Shown one piece after another: positions 48,001 through 53,000 of a stretch of DNA of 64,000 nt. Positions within the stretch are counted from its first letter, which is position 1. Every line of letters begins with the position of its first letter. This DNA comes from Molanna angustata (lineage: Eukaryota > Arthropoda > Insecta > Trichoptera > Molannidae), in the NCBI GenBank assembly GCA_963576475.1, contig OY754968.1, positions 19,826,734-19,890,733 of the forward strand. The letters are read 5' to 3'. Position numbers and translations under genes: made by a program. Under the pieces are notes generated by a model, which had not been told where the DNA came from, searched no databases, and saw nothing but the letters and a program-made list of their open reading frames with translations.

Positions 48001-49955
48001 CATAATAAAATATTTAAATAAAAAATAATTTAACAAACTCATTTCATGTTATTTCTATACAAAATTTGAATAATTTATTTGATAACTTGTTAGTGAGGAG
48101 TTTAGCGTTGGCCACAACCCACTCGTTTTATTCGATCGTTAATTTTATCTTTATAATATGTAACCTACGTTATTTTTCGTAACGCACAGTAGGTACCTCA
48201 ATTTAGCATTAGCAACACACCTCTCAGTTATAAATAAAAAAATACAAATATTTTTTTATTTATCAATGTGCAGGTATAATTATTTAATTCATATTGTAAT
48301 TATAAATAATGCCAAATAATTTATACTATCCGTAAACATTGTTAGTTTGAATAAATACAACACAATTCGCATTGCTTTAATTATATAGGATATTGGGATC
48401 GACTTGAGCATGACGGAATCTTTAATAAACGATAAATGAAAAACAGCTGTTTATAAGTAAACATATTATCTCAAGGAGAGTTGTGTCTATGAATGGTCAT
48501 ACGCCTGCTCACGAGTTACGTTGAATTGTACAATATGTAATATGTAACAAACTATAATATTCTTACAATATAATACCTATTATACATATAACCTACGTAC
48601 GAAGATCGAATACTTAATCGAATTATAAAGGTCAATAAAAATCTCGCACAGACGACCTTAACATCGTTGGCTCAATCACAAACTGCAATTTGCAGAAACA
48701 TGTTAATTCAAAATTTACATGTTAATTCAGTACTTGGAATTCACTTAGATAAGTGAAATCAGCGACAGAATTTACTTTGATGAGATAATCCATTGTGTAA
48801 TCAATTCGAGGTTAAATATCCGTTGTTTTATAACTTTGTAAACTGTTACATTCAATTTATTGAAATAATGTGTGACAGTTTTTTTTATTCATTGGAATGT
48901 TGTTTTGTTCCTAACCAATATATCTTGCAGTAACAAACTGTCTCTACAGTTATATGTAAAAATAATAAATATGCTTTAATTTAAATTTTAAATAGTATAA
49001 TAAAAAAAAAAGGATCAAGCCTTTATTGAGATATGTCAGCGATTTTACATTTTTTTTTAGTTTTAAAATAATAAGTACAGATATTATTGTTTACAAGTAT
49101 ATGAAAACTTTTTTCTATATCCTATATTTTGTTACAAAGAAATTTCTCGCAGCCTATTAGATAACATATGCCGAAATTCAATTGAAGTATTCACATCTTA
49201 GCATAATGAAATAAGATTTTCCTTCAAGAGTAGGCAGGTAGGTTATAATAATAATAATAAAAGACTTTTATTGATTTATACAACGTGGTGGACTTATTGC
49301 CCGCAGGCAATCTCTACCAGTCAACCACCAACCTAAAGTCTTGAGAATGATAGTACCTACTTATAAATGAAATTCTGGAATACGTTTTTTCTAAGCTTTC
49401 TGTACCTACGAGTTTACGAGCAACACATATTATACTTACAATTGAAATTCTTTAATACGTTTTTTCTAAACTTTCTGTAACTACGAATTTACGAACAAAA
49501 CACATAATATAAAAGAAATTCTGGAATACGTTTTTTTTAACTTTCTGTAGGTACCTACGAGTTTACGAGCAAAACACATGGTATAAATGAAATCCTGGAA
49601 CTCGTTTTTTCTAAACTTTCTGTAAATACGAGTTAAAGAACAAGACACAAAATAAATTAAATTCTGGAAAACGTTTTTTATAAACTTTTCGTACCTACGT
49701 TTGAAATATAGTCAAATAGTAAGAAAATACTCAATCGCATTTATAAAAATAGTAATACTTATTGATTGTTATTAAAATGTTAGTTTTATATTAATATCAC
49801 ACTATATGCTACTACAATAAGAGATACAAAAAAATGTACATACCATCATCAACTGTTGGAGGCTTGGGGAGGTGTGTATTTGTTTGAGTTTCTGGACAAA
49901 CTCTCCTAAAGCACTTTCTACATTTACAAACATCACAGCTCATACAATTTCCCAT
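17912..49955 (-). CDS. Tg: Protein-glutamine gamma-glutamyltransferase (transglutaminase), complete 12-exon gene
   Basis: Calcium-dependent enzyme that cross-links protein glutamine to lysine side chains; in arthropods the family acts in haemolymph clotting and cuticle. Coding exons (high to low coordinate): 49844-49955 or 35078-35156, then 32572-32790, 31238-31516, 28222-28373, 27455-27686, 26235-26395, 22261-22446, 21907-22017, 21636-21815, 21170-21370, 18658-18900, 17912-18082. All introns are GT-AG and every phase matches, giving 748 aa (isoform A) or 737 aa (isoform B), normal for the family. Visible order: N-terminal immunoglobulin-like domain (about 40-165), catalytic core (about 175-500) with YGQCWVF (Cys322), WNYHVWNE (His381), GWQALD (Asp404) and the conserved Trp287 in MGNWSDD, then two beta-barrels (about 515-735). 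No break is visible, so I call it functional. The introns are filled with transposable elements. The exons are inferred, not transcript-verified. Confidence 0.96.
18177..18575. repeat. Tandem repeat, 56-58-bp unit, about 7 copies, in transglutaminase intron 11
   Basis: Units share GAATTGATATTAGAATTATG, then GTTTGACAACATAAATAGTC. Successive starts are about 56-58 bp apart, with a two-base indel (CAAATTAAAC versus CAAAATAAAAC) separating subtypes. The array fills most of intron 11 (18083-18657). A 70-aa open frame running through it is an artefact of the repeat. Confidence 0.9.
18658..18900 (-). CDS. Tg: Transglutaminase exon 11 (barrel 1-2 junction)
   Basis: Residues 612-692. Includes [28 protein letters not shown] and [11 protein letters not shown], classic second-barrel motifs. 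Acceptor TTTCAG, donor GTTTGT, phase 0. The first roughly 40 bases of this exon and its acceptor are repeated in tandem in the intron just upstream (18901-19262), which makes the 5' boundary a special case. The boundary chosen is the one contiguous with the full exon. Confidence 0.93.
18861..19262 (-). repeat. Tandem array copying the exon 11 splice acceptor, about 60-bp unit, 7 units including the real one
   Basis: The 5' end of exon 11 with its acceptor and pyrimidine tract is followed upstream by six further copies. The landmark GTTGAAGGCA (plus strand) recurs near 18890, 18949, 19010, 19072, 19130, 19189 and 19238. Copies keep TTTGTTTCAG or TTTGTTTCATAG directly before the TGCCTTCAAC equivalent of the exon start. 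So the intron presents several acceptor-like sites before the real one. Confidence 0.9.
19780..20470 (-). mobile_element. CR1/L2-like LINE, 3' ORF2 fragment in transglutaminase intron 10
   Basis: Minus-strand reading 19787-20113 gives a C-terminal region with [35 protein letters not shown] and RKHLKTHFF, typical of CR1/L2-group reverse transcriptase tails. Upstream sequence to about 20470 continues the same protein (LDYCNG-like, [15 protein letters not shown] pieces) with frameshifts. 5'-truncated and inactive, same orientation as the host gene. Confidence 0.8.
21170..21370 (-). CDS. Tg: Transglutaminase exon 10 (beta-barrel 1)
   Basis: Residues 545-611. Opens VLVAKNNSS and ends YYNKLVDQ; alternates hydrophobic strands as expected for the first C-terminal beta-barrel. 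Acceptor TTCCAG, donor GTAAAT, phase 0 on both sides. Confidence 0.92.
21636..21815 (-). CDS. Tg: Transglutaminase exon 9
   Basis: Residues 485-544. [10 protein letters not shown] is the family's conserved hinge, followed by an acidic and Lys-rich linker and the first strand of beta-barrel 1 ([10 protein letters not shown]). Acceptor TTTCAG, donor GTATAT, phase 0 on both sides. Confidence 0.93.
21907..22017 (-). CDS. Tg: Transglutaminase exon 8
   Basis: Residues 448-484. Core segment ending [13 protein letters not shown], equivalent to the ISTKxVG motif of the family. Acceptor TTTTAG, donor GTAAGA, phase 0 on both sides. Confidence 0.92.
22261..22446 (-). CDS. Tg: Transglutaminase exon 7, catalytic aspartate
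   Basis: Residues 386-447. Starts VWMKRPDL, then [12 protein letters not shown] (Asp404) and [15 protein letters not shown], ending in [10 protein letters not shown]. These are the core segments around the third triad residue. Acceptor TTATAG, donor GTAAAT, phase 0 on both sides. Confidence 0.96.
22640..23536 (+). mobile_element. Helitron-like repeat family B, copy in transglutaminase intron 6
   Basis: About 0.9-kb copy of a dispersed non-coding family also found at 2781, 8591, 29371, 60000 and 63565. The 3' end reads CATGTGTTACATG (a small hairpin), then CAAATAGT here, CAACTAGT in other copies. It contains an alternating GTGC/GCAC and GT microsatellite at about 22719-22760, where other copies have an (AC)n run. 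Confidence 0.6.
24765..24815 (+). mobile_element. SINE-like family S, 3' tail in transglutaminase intron 6
   Basis: CACACCTGTTGCTGGTTACC, CCACATTGTGGGATATGGCG, TGATGGTATG: last about 50 bp of family S. Confidence 0.45.
24926..25173. mobile_element. Palindromic MITE, about 248 bp, in transglutaminase intron 6
   Basis: Ends CACGGAAAAAAAA and TTTTTTTTCTGTG. Nearly the whole element is one hairpin: TTCTTCAGTCAAGAATATTT pairs with AAATATTCTTGACTGAAGAA, and CTTAATTCAAA pairs with TTTGAATTAAG around the centre near 25055. No coding sequence. Confidence 0.75.
25235..26035 (+). mobile_element. Repeat family A, copy 2, in transglutaminase intron 6
   Basis: About 0.8 kb. Starts TTTTTACCCCTCACTAACCC, contains GTACGGCGTGTTTATTTTAC and ends GCGTTGGCCACAACCCACTAA followed by T. 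The interior also carries a repeated 'CTCAAGAAACTT..AAATTTGAAAT' block (near 25600 and 25810), an internal duplication. Confidence 0.55.
26235..26395 (-). CDS. Tg: Transglutaminase exon 6, catalytic histidine
   Basis: Residues 332-385. Contains [13 protein letters not shown], the SAHDT segment and WNYHVWNE (His381). The in-frame acceptor is TTAAG at 26396-26400. A CAG 7 nt further in would be out of frame, so the upstream, weaker-looking acceptor must be the productive one. Donor GTGGTT is also a weak match. Phase 1 in, phase 0 out. Confidence 0.93.
26443..26540 (+). mobile_element. RTE-like LINE family C, 5'-truncated 3' end in transglutaminase intron 5
   Basis: About 95 bp matching the end of the 4545-5092 element (TTTCTTGAGGAGGCCAAGGC, then GGGCTGTAGAGCCATTGCTG and GATGATGA). 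Opposite orientation to the host gene. Confidence 0.6.
27160..27275. repeat. Direct tandem duplication, about 60 bp, in transglutaminase intron 5
   Basis: GGAAAATATCAGCCTGTGTC, then TATCTCAGAGTA..TTGTTTATCAGT..GGATACTTTTG occurs twice in succession. Confidence 0.85.
27455..27686 (-). CDS. Tg: Transglutaminase exon 5, catalytic cysteine
   Basis: Residues 255-331. Carries the Trp that stabilises the oxyanion (MGNWSDD, Trp287), the KWMGSMDIL helix and the nucleophile motif [13 protein letters not shown] (Cys322). Acceptor TTAAAG, donor GTAAGA, enters in phase 0 and leaves in phase 1. Confidence 0.96.
28222..28373 (-). CDS. Tg: Transglutaminase exon 4
   Basis: Residues 204-254. Contains [17 protein letters not shown], one of the most conserved transglutaminase segments at the start of the catalytic core, then the helix ending in YLIREIGK. 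Acceptor TTTCAG, donor GTAAGT, enters in phase 1 and leaves in phase 0. Too short for a long open frame, found by splice-site reading. Confidence 0.93.
28451..29184 (-). mobile_element. Repeat family A, copy 3, in transglutaminase intron 3
   Basis: Minus-strand copy matching 25235-26035. Its 3' end together with adjacent intron sequence is tandemly duplicated: TATTTAGTTAAAAGG recurs at 28391 and 28580, about 189 bp apart. Since the duplicated unit spans host and element sequence, the duplication came after insertion. Confidence 0.55.
29371..30140 (-). mobile_element. Helitron-like repeat family B, copy in transglutaminase intron 3
   Basis: Close match to the 2781 copy over its length, including the hairpin, CTAG followed by T, and an (AC)n stretch at about 30050-30080. 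Ends at TCGCAGCATAT (minus strand) near 30140. Confidence 0.6.
30310..30492. mobile_element. Small TIR element related to 31739-32339, in transglutaminase intron 3
   Basis: Contains GCGCTGCGTCCGATCCGTCC and GCTCATGTGGACG at its right end and CTTCCACATAGGCGCAACC at its left. Also an internal inverted pair GTTGCGTCGG/CCGACGCAAC around 30410. Confidence 0.5.
31238..31516 (-). CDS. Tg: Transglutaminase exon 3
   Basis: Residues 111-203. Includes [21 protein letters not shown] and [16 protein letters not shown], the end of the N-domain and the conserved strand leading into the core. Acceptor TTTCAG, donor GTACCT, phase 1 on both sides. A short frame-shifted reading of the same bases (31384-31587) is a shadow. 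Confidence 0.94.
31739..32339. mobile_element. TIR DNA transposon remnant, about 600 bp, in transglutaminase intron 2
   Basis: Left end AAGGCTAGCGTCAATACAGG, then CGCAGCGGACGG. Right end CCGTCCGCTGCGCGTGTATG then GACGCTAGCCTTT. Roughly 33-bp inverted termini with a few mismatches. The interior has no transposase. A related smaller element is at 30310-30492. Confidence 0.7.
32572..32790 (-). CDS. Tg: Transglutaminase exon 2 (N-terminal domain)
   Basis: Completes codon 38 and encodes residues 39-110. Contains the family segment [11 protein letters not shown] followed by a beta-rich run ending in FIFTVSG, typical of the transglutaminase N-terminal immunoglobulin-like domain. Acceptor TTCCAG, donor GTGAGT, phase 1 on both sides. 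First exon shared by both isoforms. Confidence 0.94.
32888..33062 (-). mobile_element. tRNA-derived SINE in transglutaminase intron 1
   Basis: Near-identical to the 62949 copy on the minus strand: head from 33062 (GGGTCGATGGCAGAGCGG), loop CTAGTAA, B-box GAGTTCGAATCCTGCC, body with ACGTAGGAAGATGT. Located between exons 1B and 2. Confidence 0.8.
34215..34310 (+). mobile_element. LINE family J 3' UTR fragment in transglutaminase intron 1
   Basis: GGTTGGTTGGAAGATATTGCC, then GGCAATAAGCCCGCCATTGT, the diagnostic 3' UTR motif of family J, followed by AT-rich sequence. Confidence 0.5.
34585..34930 (+). mobile_element. Second tRNA-like SINE with tandemly duplicated head, in transglutaminase intron 1
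   Basis: Two 123-bp units (34585-34707, 34708-34830) each hold CTGGCTCAGTTGGTTAGA, a tRNA D-arm/A-box-like sequence, and CTCCTGAGCGAAATGTCA. A third partial unit leads into a body (GTCTGGATCTGTGAGACG; TCCAGAATGTGGCAACCTG; TATTGGGTGCG). A related minus copy is at 37748-37905. The B-box is weak, so tRNA origin is inferred. Confidence 0.6.
35078..35156 (-). CDS. Tg: Transglutaminase exon 1B, alternative start exon
   Basis: ATG at 35154-35156 opens 26 codons plus one base, ending at a strong GTGAGT donor. Its phase is identical to exon 1A, so it joins exon 2 in frame (codon TCG, Ser). The peptide begins [11 protein letters not shown] and continues with an Arg-rich stretch (PPRRRVRRP) and no acylation signal. 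No acceptor placed before it gives an open frame into exon 2 (a CAG inside it leads to a stop), so it is read as a first exon rather than a cassette exon. A TATATAAG box lies about 115-120 nt upstream of the ATG. The likely product is a 737-residue, non-acylated isoform. Confidence 0.8.
35270..35277 (-). promoter_or_regulatory. TATA box for transglutaminase isoform B
   Basis: On the minus strand TATATAAG matches the TATA consensus exactly. A start about 30 nt downstream (near 35246) would leave a 5' leader of about 90 nt before the exon 1B ATG. Supports an internal promoter; no transcript data. Confidence 0.5.
35490..35600 (+). mobile_element. LINE 3' end with (GAA)n tail in transglutaminase intron 1
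   Basis: [20 protein letters not shown] then stop, followed by (AAGAAG)n. The sequence before it repeats (TTTATTTATTATATTAATCAG occurs twice, near 35450 and 35480). Confidence 0.65.
35600..37620. other. Intron 1 sequence without recognised element
   Basis: AT-rich intron. Includes a small direct repeat (CACTTTTGGTAATTATATATC / CACTTTTGGTTATTACGTATC at 36762-36812). A less AT-rich stretch at 37265-37560 shows no coding frame. Confidence 0.45.
37748..37905 (-). mobile_element. Second tRNA-like SINE, single-head copy
   Basis: Reverse complement shows AGTTGGTTAAAAATTTGCTT, CCTGAGCGAAATGTTCCCGG, then TCTGGACAAGTGAGACGATA and TCCAGAATGTAGCAACTTG, ending ATTGGGTGC. Same order as 34585-34930 but with one head. 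Confidence 0.55.
38090..38225 (+). mobile_element. tRNA-derived SINE, diverged copy in transglutaminase intron 1
   Basis: GGGTGGTGGTAGAGCGGATAG, then GTAATCCAGTGATCGAGATTTC and a decayed body (GGAATTTATGAGGATGTATA). Boxes partly lost. Confidence 0.6.
39203..39401. repeat. Perfect inverted repeat, 94-bp arms, 11-bp spacer, in transglutaminase intron 1
   Basis: Arms 39203-39296 and 39308-39401 are exact reverse complements; the spacer is GATAAGCTAGT. Arm interior includes GCGCGATAGGCCTATTTCGC and CTTGTTAGGGCATTA. A 12-bp direct repeat TTATTCCAATGG lies at 39152-39163 and 39398-39409, partly overlapping the right arm, which may mark an insertion. Confidence 0.95.
39410..42250. other. Intron 1 sequence without recognised element
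   Basis: About 2.8 kb of AT-rich intron, apart from the LINE Q tail at 39880-39935. The 81-aa minus frame at 39578-39823 has no domain I recognise. Confidence 0.45.
39880..39935 (+). mobile_element. LINE family Q 3' tail in transglutaminase intron 1
   Basis: TTCTCTCTACCTACCCCGCG, then GACGTGATGGTATG with a GTATG-like tail; last about 50 bp of family Q. Confidence 0.4.
42255..42465 (+). mobile_element. LINE C-terminal fragment in transglutaminase intron 1
   Basis: [40 protein letters not shown] and GEAYVHYWT: same LINE group as 60532-60738. 5'-truncated, opposite orientation to the host gene. Confidence 0.75.
42470..44035. other. Intron 1 sequence without recognised element
   Basis: AT-rich, with a small direct repeat (TTCTCCTATCGTTA twice at 43075-43105). 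Nothing else seen. Confidence 0.45.
44040..44660 (+). mobile_element. Jockey-like LINE family J, reverse transcriptase C-terminal region, in transglutaminase intron 1
   Basis: 86-aa frame with [45 protein letters not shown] and [14 protein letters not shown], the thumb and C-terminal part of Jockey-group ORF2. Upstream 44040-44180 continues (DEDLSWHEQ). Stops and a frameshift follow; inactive. Confidence 0.75.
45355..45548. mobile_element. MITE with CACTG termini and TA target, 194 bp
   Basis: Ends CACTGAAAAAAA and TTTTTTTTTCAGTG, each flanked by TA (45353-45354 and 45549-45550), as for Tc1/mariner-type elements. Non-coding. Confidence 0.65.
45636..45720. repeat. Inverted repeat in transglutaminase intron 1
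   Basis: GACAAATTTTAACATCTCAATA and CTATTGAGATGTTTAAAATTTG form arms around about 35 bp. The same block (CCCTGTCGGGAGTCAA; AACATCTCAATAGAGACGAAG) occurs once at 37670-37735, so it belongs to a dispersed element. Confidence 0.5.
46020..46640 (+). mobile_element. Jockey-like LINE family J 3' end, interrupted by a SINE-like element
   Basis: [17 protein letters not shown] at 46025-46075 and the 3' UTR motif GGTTGGTTCGAAG, GGCAATAAACCCG at 46571-46610 belong to one LINE copy. It is split by a roughly 313-bp element at 46243-46555 flanked by GACTTAATGT/GACTTAACGT. Confidence 0.6.
46243..46555 (+). mobile_element. SINE-like family S, insertion in LINE family J
   Basis: About 313 bp. Starts ACTAAGCCGGTGCCTC, includes TTTTTAGGTGAGACGAGACT and ends CCCCACATTGTGGGATATGC, CGTGATGG with a (GAAT)n tail. 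Flanked by a 10-bp direct repeat with one mismatch. Non-coding. Related copies at 7455, 14035, 24765 and 57028. Confidence 0.6.
47180..47330 (+). mobile_element. Possible LINE ORF2 tail remnant
   Basis: Plus-strand reading [20 protein letters not shown] then [11 protein letters not shown] resembles the end of some LINE ORF2 proteins. Its following sequence (TTCCCGATGACAATGCAT) is also found at about 46855, so it is a dispersed repeat. Confidence 0.3.
47575..48125 (+). mobile_element. Repeat family A, copy 4, in transglutaminase intron 1
   Basis: About 550 bp from TTTTTACTCCTCACTAACCC to GCCACAACCCACTCG followed by TTT. Matches the other copies across the length with an internal deletion relative to copy 2. 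Confidence 0.55.
48130..49240. other. Intron 1 sequence without recognised element
   Basis: AT-rich; no open frame or repeat family that I can assign. Confidence 0.45.
49241..49335 (-). mobile_element. LINE family J 3' end with (ATT)n tail
   Basis: On the minus strand GGTTGACTGGTAGAGATTGCC and GGCAATAAGTCCACCACGTT, ending in (TTA)n. About 0.5 kb into the first intron, downstream of exon 1A. Confidence 0.5.
49369..49707. repeat. Tandem repeat, about 73-bp unit, 4-5 copies, next to transglutaminase exon 1A
   Basis: GAAATTCTGGAATACGTTTTTT with CTTTCTGTACCTACGAGTT and ACGAGCAAAACACA recurs with starts near 49369, 49444, 49515, 49590 and 49660. Copies differ by 10-20 percent. Sits about 140 bp inside the first intron. 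Confidence 0.85.
49844..49955 (-). CDS. Tg: Transglutaminase exon 1A, predicted fatty-acylated N-terminus
   Basis: Encodes residues 1-37 plus one base of codon 38. The protein starts [15 protein letters not shown]: Gly2 with Ser6 fits an N-myristoylation signal, and Cys4, 7, 10, 12 and 15 are candidate palmitoylation sites. Known insect transglutaminases (annulin, Drosophila dTG-A) are membrane-anchored or exported through such acylation, so this isoform is probably membrane-associated. The donor is GTATGT at 49838-49843. Phase 1 matches exon 2 and gives Ala38. The start is the first ATG of the exon and carries the expected MG. Confidence 0.88.
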
Positions 49956-50045
49956 TTTTCCAACACAATAAAAACTACACCAACACTTATTTTATTATTG
50001 TTTATAACAAAAGTTACAAGTCTATTCAGACTTTACTCAACAACA

Positions 50046-50077
50046 GACTGACTAAAGACACATTAAATAAATATTTA
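50046..50077 (-). promoter_or_regulatory. Candidate core promoter of transglutaminase isoform A
   Basis: Minus-strand TCAGTC (50046-50051) matches the arthropod initiator, with an AT-rich TATTTA-type sequence 20-30 nt upstream (about 50066-50077). A start at about 50049 would give a leader of about 94 nt to the exon 1A ATG. A more GC- and CpG-rich block (about 50210-50365) lies further upstream and may be promoter or an upstream untranslated exon. Confidence 0.35.
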
Positions 50078-50079
50078 CG

Positions 50080-51396
50080 AAGAATAAAAGTCGTAAGATT
50101 AGGTCACTGCTGTATTCGAATATAAAAAAAATATTTATGTTTGTTTATTTCCCGCACTAACCGGTTATCACGTGTGCATTATTTGCATGATATAAACAGT
50201 CGACAAATTGATCTCTGACTTAATAACGTCTCGCGACTGTGACTTTCACTGAATCTACAGACGGACTGGGTTCCTCGCATGGTGGACTGGCCATCTTGTA
50301 TATACCGAATTCCGACCTCGCGGGGGCGTCCACAGACCCGATGAGTCTCCGGCGCGGCGGACCACACACACATGTGAATGAAAACATAAACGGAATTAAG
50401 TTACTGAATTAAAACATGTGGCAATTCAATACAATTATTGAGATTCGAGTGTTTACTTTGAGAGTCTTCACTGGTCCAAATGCTGGTAATACGTTTGAAC
50501 AAAATATAATGAGATATCAGTTTAAGTAAAAAAATGTTTTCTCATTACAAATATATCTACATAGTGTATTTTATTCTTATTTAAACAAGGTTAATAACAA
50601 TCTACTTGCTTGAAAACTATGGTAAAATATATTGTTTATTATAAAATTATGATTTATTTTAGTAAAATTAACATTTGATTTCTCATTACAAATGTACTTT
50701 TAATATTAAAGTATATTTAACCAACCGATTCTTACTAAAAGTTTGGTTTAACAGTTTGGATACTTTTACATGCAGCCATCATTGACACTCGCGTGAGTGA
50801 CGGCCCGTTTTATCATGTTTTATGCGCTTAATATTATTTTACGATTTCATTATAAAATTATTGATGAAATTATTTTCTTTCAATATTGGTATTTATACCG
50901 ACTCATATATTTTATTTATTAGCCTAAATTGAATCCAAATATTTTCATTAATATTTGTGAAATGTGCAACAACCCAATTATTATTTTATTTATTAATTTT
51001 TATTTATTTATAGATGTATAGTGTACAGTACTTATAGTTGATACAATATACCTATATATTTACAATGGTTATATTAAATTATACCTACTCTAAGTTGTAA
51101 AACTTTTAAAGGTTATTTTTTAAGTAATACTATATTTAGGTAAGATAATGACAATTTTATTATAATGGAATCAATTCTAGAAACAACATTAAATCTAGAA
51201 ACAATTACGAACATAACTTGGCGTAGTAAATAAAACAGCTAATGAATTTCATACAATTCATTATTATCAACAATACGACCGTTAGTAGATATATTATGTA
51301 TTATTCAAAAGAAACATTTTAAAATTATTTTTCTAAAATGCTCATGTGAAAAAGTATGTCATTACATAAGATCCCACATAATTTATTATATTCTCT
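50080..51396. other. Upstream flank of transglutaminase; no gene seen
   Basis: 50170-50400 is CpG-richer (CGCGGGGGCGTCCACAGACC; GGCGCGGCGG) and may be promoter or an upstream untranslated exon. The 64-aa minus frame there lacks any domain. 50400-51396 is AT-rich and empty up to the LINE insertion. Confidence 0.45.
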
Positions 51397-51627
51397 AATA
51401 TTTATGCTCAGTTTGTGTCGAACAGTTACCAGTGACGGATGTGTTTTCGCTGCCAGTCCTGAGTTATTGTTGCAGAACAGATAAGATTCCAAATATTTCT
51501 TCTATATATTTTTTGTTTACCACTATAGGGACGGTTTTTTCAATTTCAATTTAATTTCATTTTCGTTATATATATTTATTATTTTATTTTTATTTACTTT
51601 TTACACATATCATAGATTGAGGAAAGA

Positions 51628-53000
51628 ATGGAACCCCCTCCTCCTCCCGTTCCTCCAATTCCCCCAGATCCTGCTCCCCCTGACCTCCCCGATGCCAAGA
51701 AAAGGAAAATGAACCCTTCTCTTGACCAATCTAATGTATCTCCTACCTCAGCACAGACTAGCTCTCATCAGGAATTTTCTTCACCAAGACGTGATCATTT
51801 CTACTCTTCTCAATCTCTCGGTCCTTTTACTGTAATAGTTCAGAATTGCGAACAAGGAAAAAGAATTTTTCCTATGGATTTTGGTAAATTTTTAACATCT
51901 AAAAAAATATCTCAAATCGTTGGCGGATCAGTAAAAACCGAAGGCAGATACAAAATTTCCATGGAGTTTTCAACCGCTAATGAAGCCAATACATTTATTA
52001 AAAATATATTTTTGATTTCTAATGGTAATTTTAAGGGCTTCATTCCTTCCTATAATATATCTCGCATGGGCCTCATCAAGGGAATTCCAACTGATGTATC
52101 AGAAGAGGAAATTATTGCAGAGATAAAAGCCTCTAATGAGAACATTAGTAACATTTCGAAAGTAAGGCGATTAAATTATAAAGATACAACCTCAGGAACA
52201 GCCGTATGGAAACCATCAAGGTCTGTAGTTGTGACCTTTGAGGGACAGTCTTTACCATCCTATATATATATTTTTACTACATCTCTTTCCCCGTTGAAAC
52301 ATATTTTTATCCGACTATACAGTGTTTCAATTGTTGTAAATTTGGACACTTAAGAGCTACCTGTAGATCCGCAACTAAATGTTTCAATTGTGGAGATAGC
52401 CACAATTCCGACAATTGTCCAGCAAAAGAGACAAAATGTTTCAATTGTAATGGGGATCATAAAGCAATAAGTCTGTCTTGTCCGGAGTACTCCAGGCAAA
52501 AAGACATTAAACAGACAATGGCCTTAAAGAGCGTCTCGTTTATACAAGCAGCCAAACTTCATCCACCGAACCTACTATCATATGCTAAAATCATATCCGA
52601 TAGTCACACTGAAAACAGTTCAAATCCCAACCACAATTCACATAATCTCCGAAAAAAATTTGTTTATAAAACACCGAAACCCTCTCTCAGACACTCATTT
52701 AATCATTCAGAATATAACTCACTCCTATTATTCCCTAATGGAAATACACCATCGTCGGCCCCCAATGGTTGTGCATTGAATAATGACCCTATAATTTGTG
52801 ATAAAAAAAATTCGGAACCAACAATTGACAATCTGCAAAATACTCTTTCAATAGATAACAACAATTTTCTTTTCTCTATCGTTAATATTCTAATCCAATT
52901 ACTTTCATCTGTAAATCACTCACCGTCCAACGTTGCTCAACTAGTTTCAAGCCTCCAATCATTTATTAGTGAAAATGTCTACGCAAAAACTCAAAATTAA
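51628..53000 (+). pseudogene. LINE ORF1, gag-like zinc-knuckle protein with one frameshift
   Basis: Nucleic-acid-binding protein of the retrotransposon. Pro-rich start (PPPPPVPPIPPDPAPP), a middle domain, then three zinc knuckles read in a second frame: CFNCCKFGHLRATC, CFNCGDSHNSDNC and CFNCNGDHKAISLSC (52328-52485). The first frame runs 51628-52353; the second is open from about 52300 to the TAA at 52998-53000. The switch lies roughly at 52200-52300. It could be a disabling one-base change, an assembly error, or less likely programmed frameshifting. Total about 456 codons. Confidence 0.8.

Noticed and set aside
50179..50373. 64-aa minus-strand open frame upstream of exon 1A
   Set aside because: No domain, and no splice phase joins it to exon 1A; the exon 1A ATG already gives the expected acylated start.
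51628..52353. Proline-rich host protein
   Set aside because: It precedes zinc knuckles in the next frame and an intact ORF2, between target-site duplications; it is LINE ORF1.
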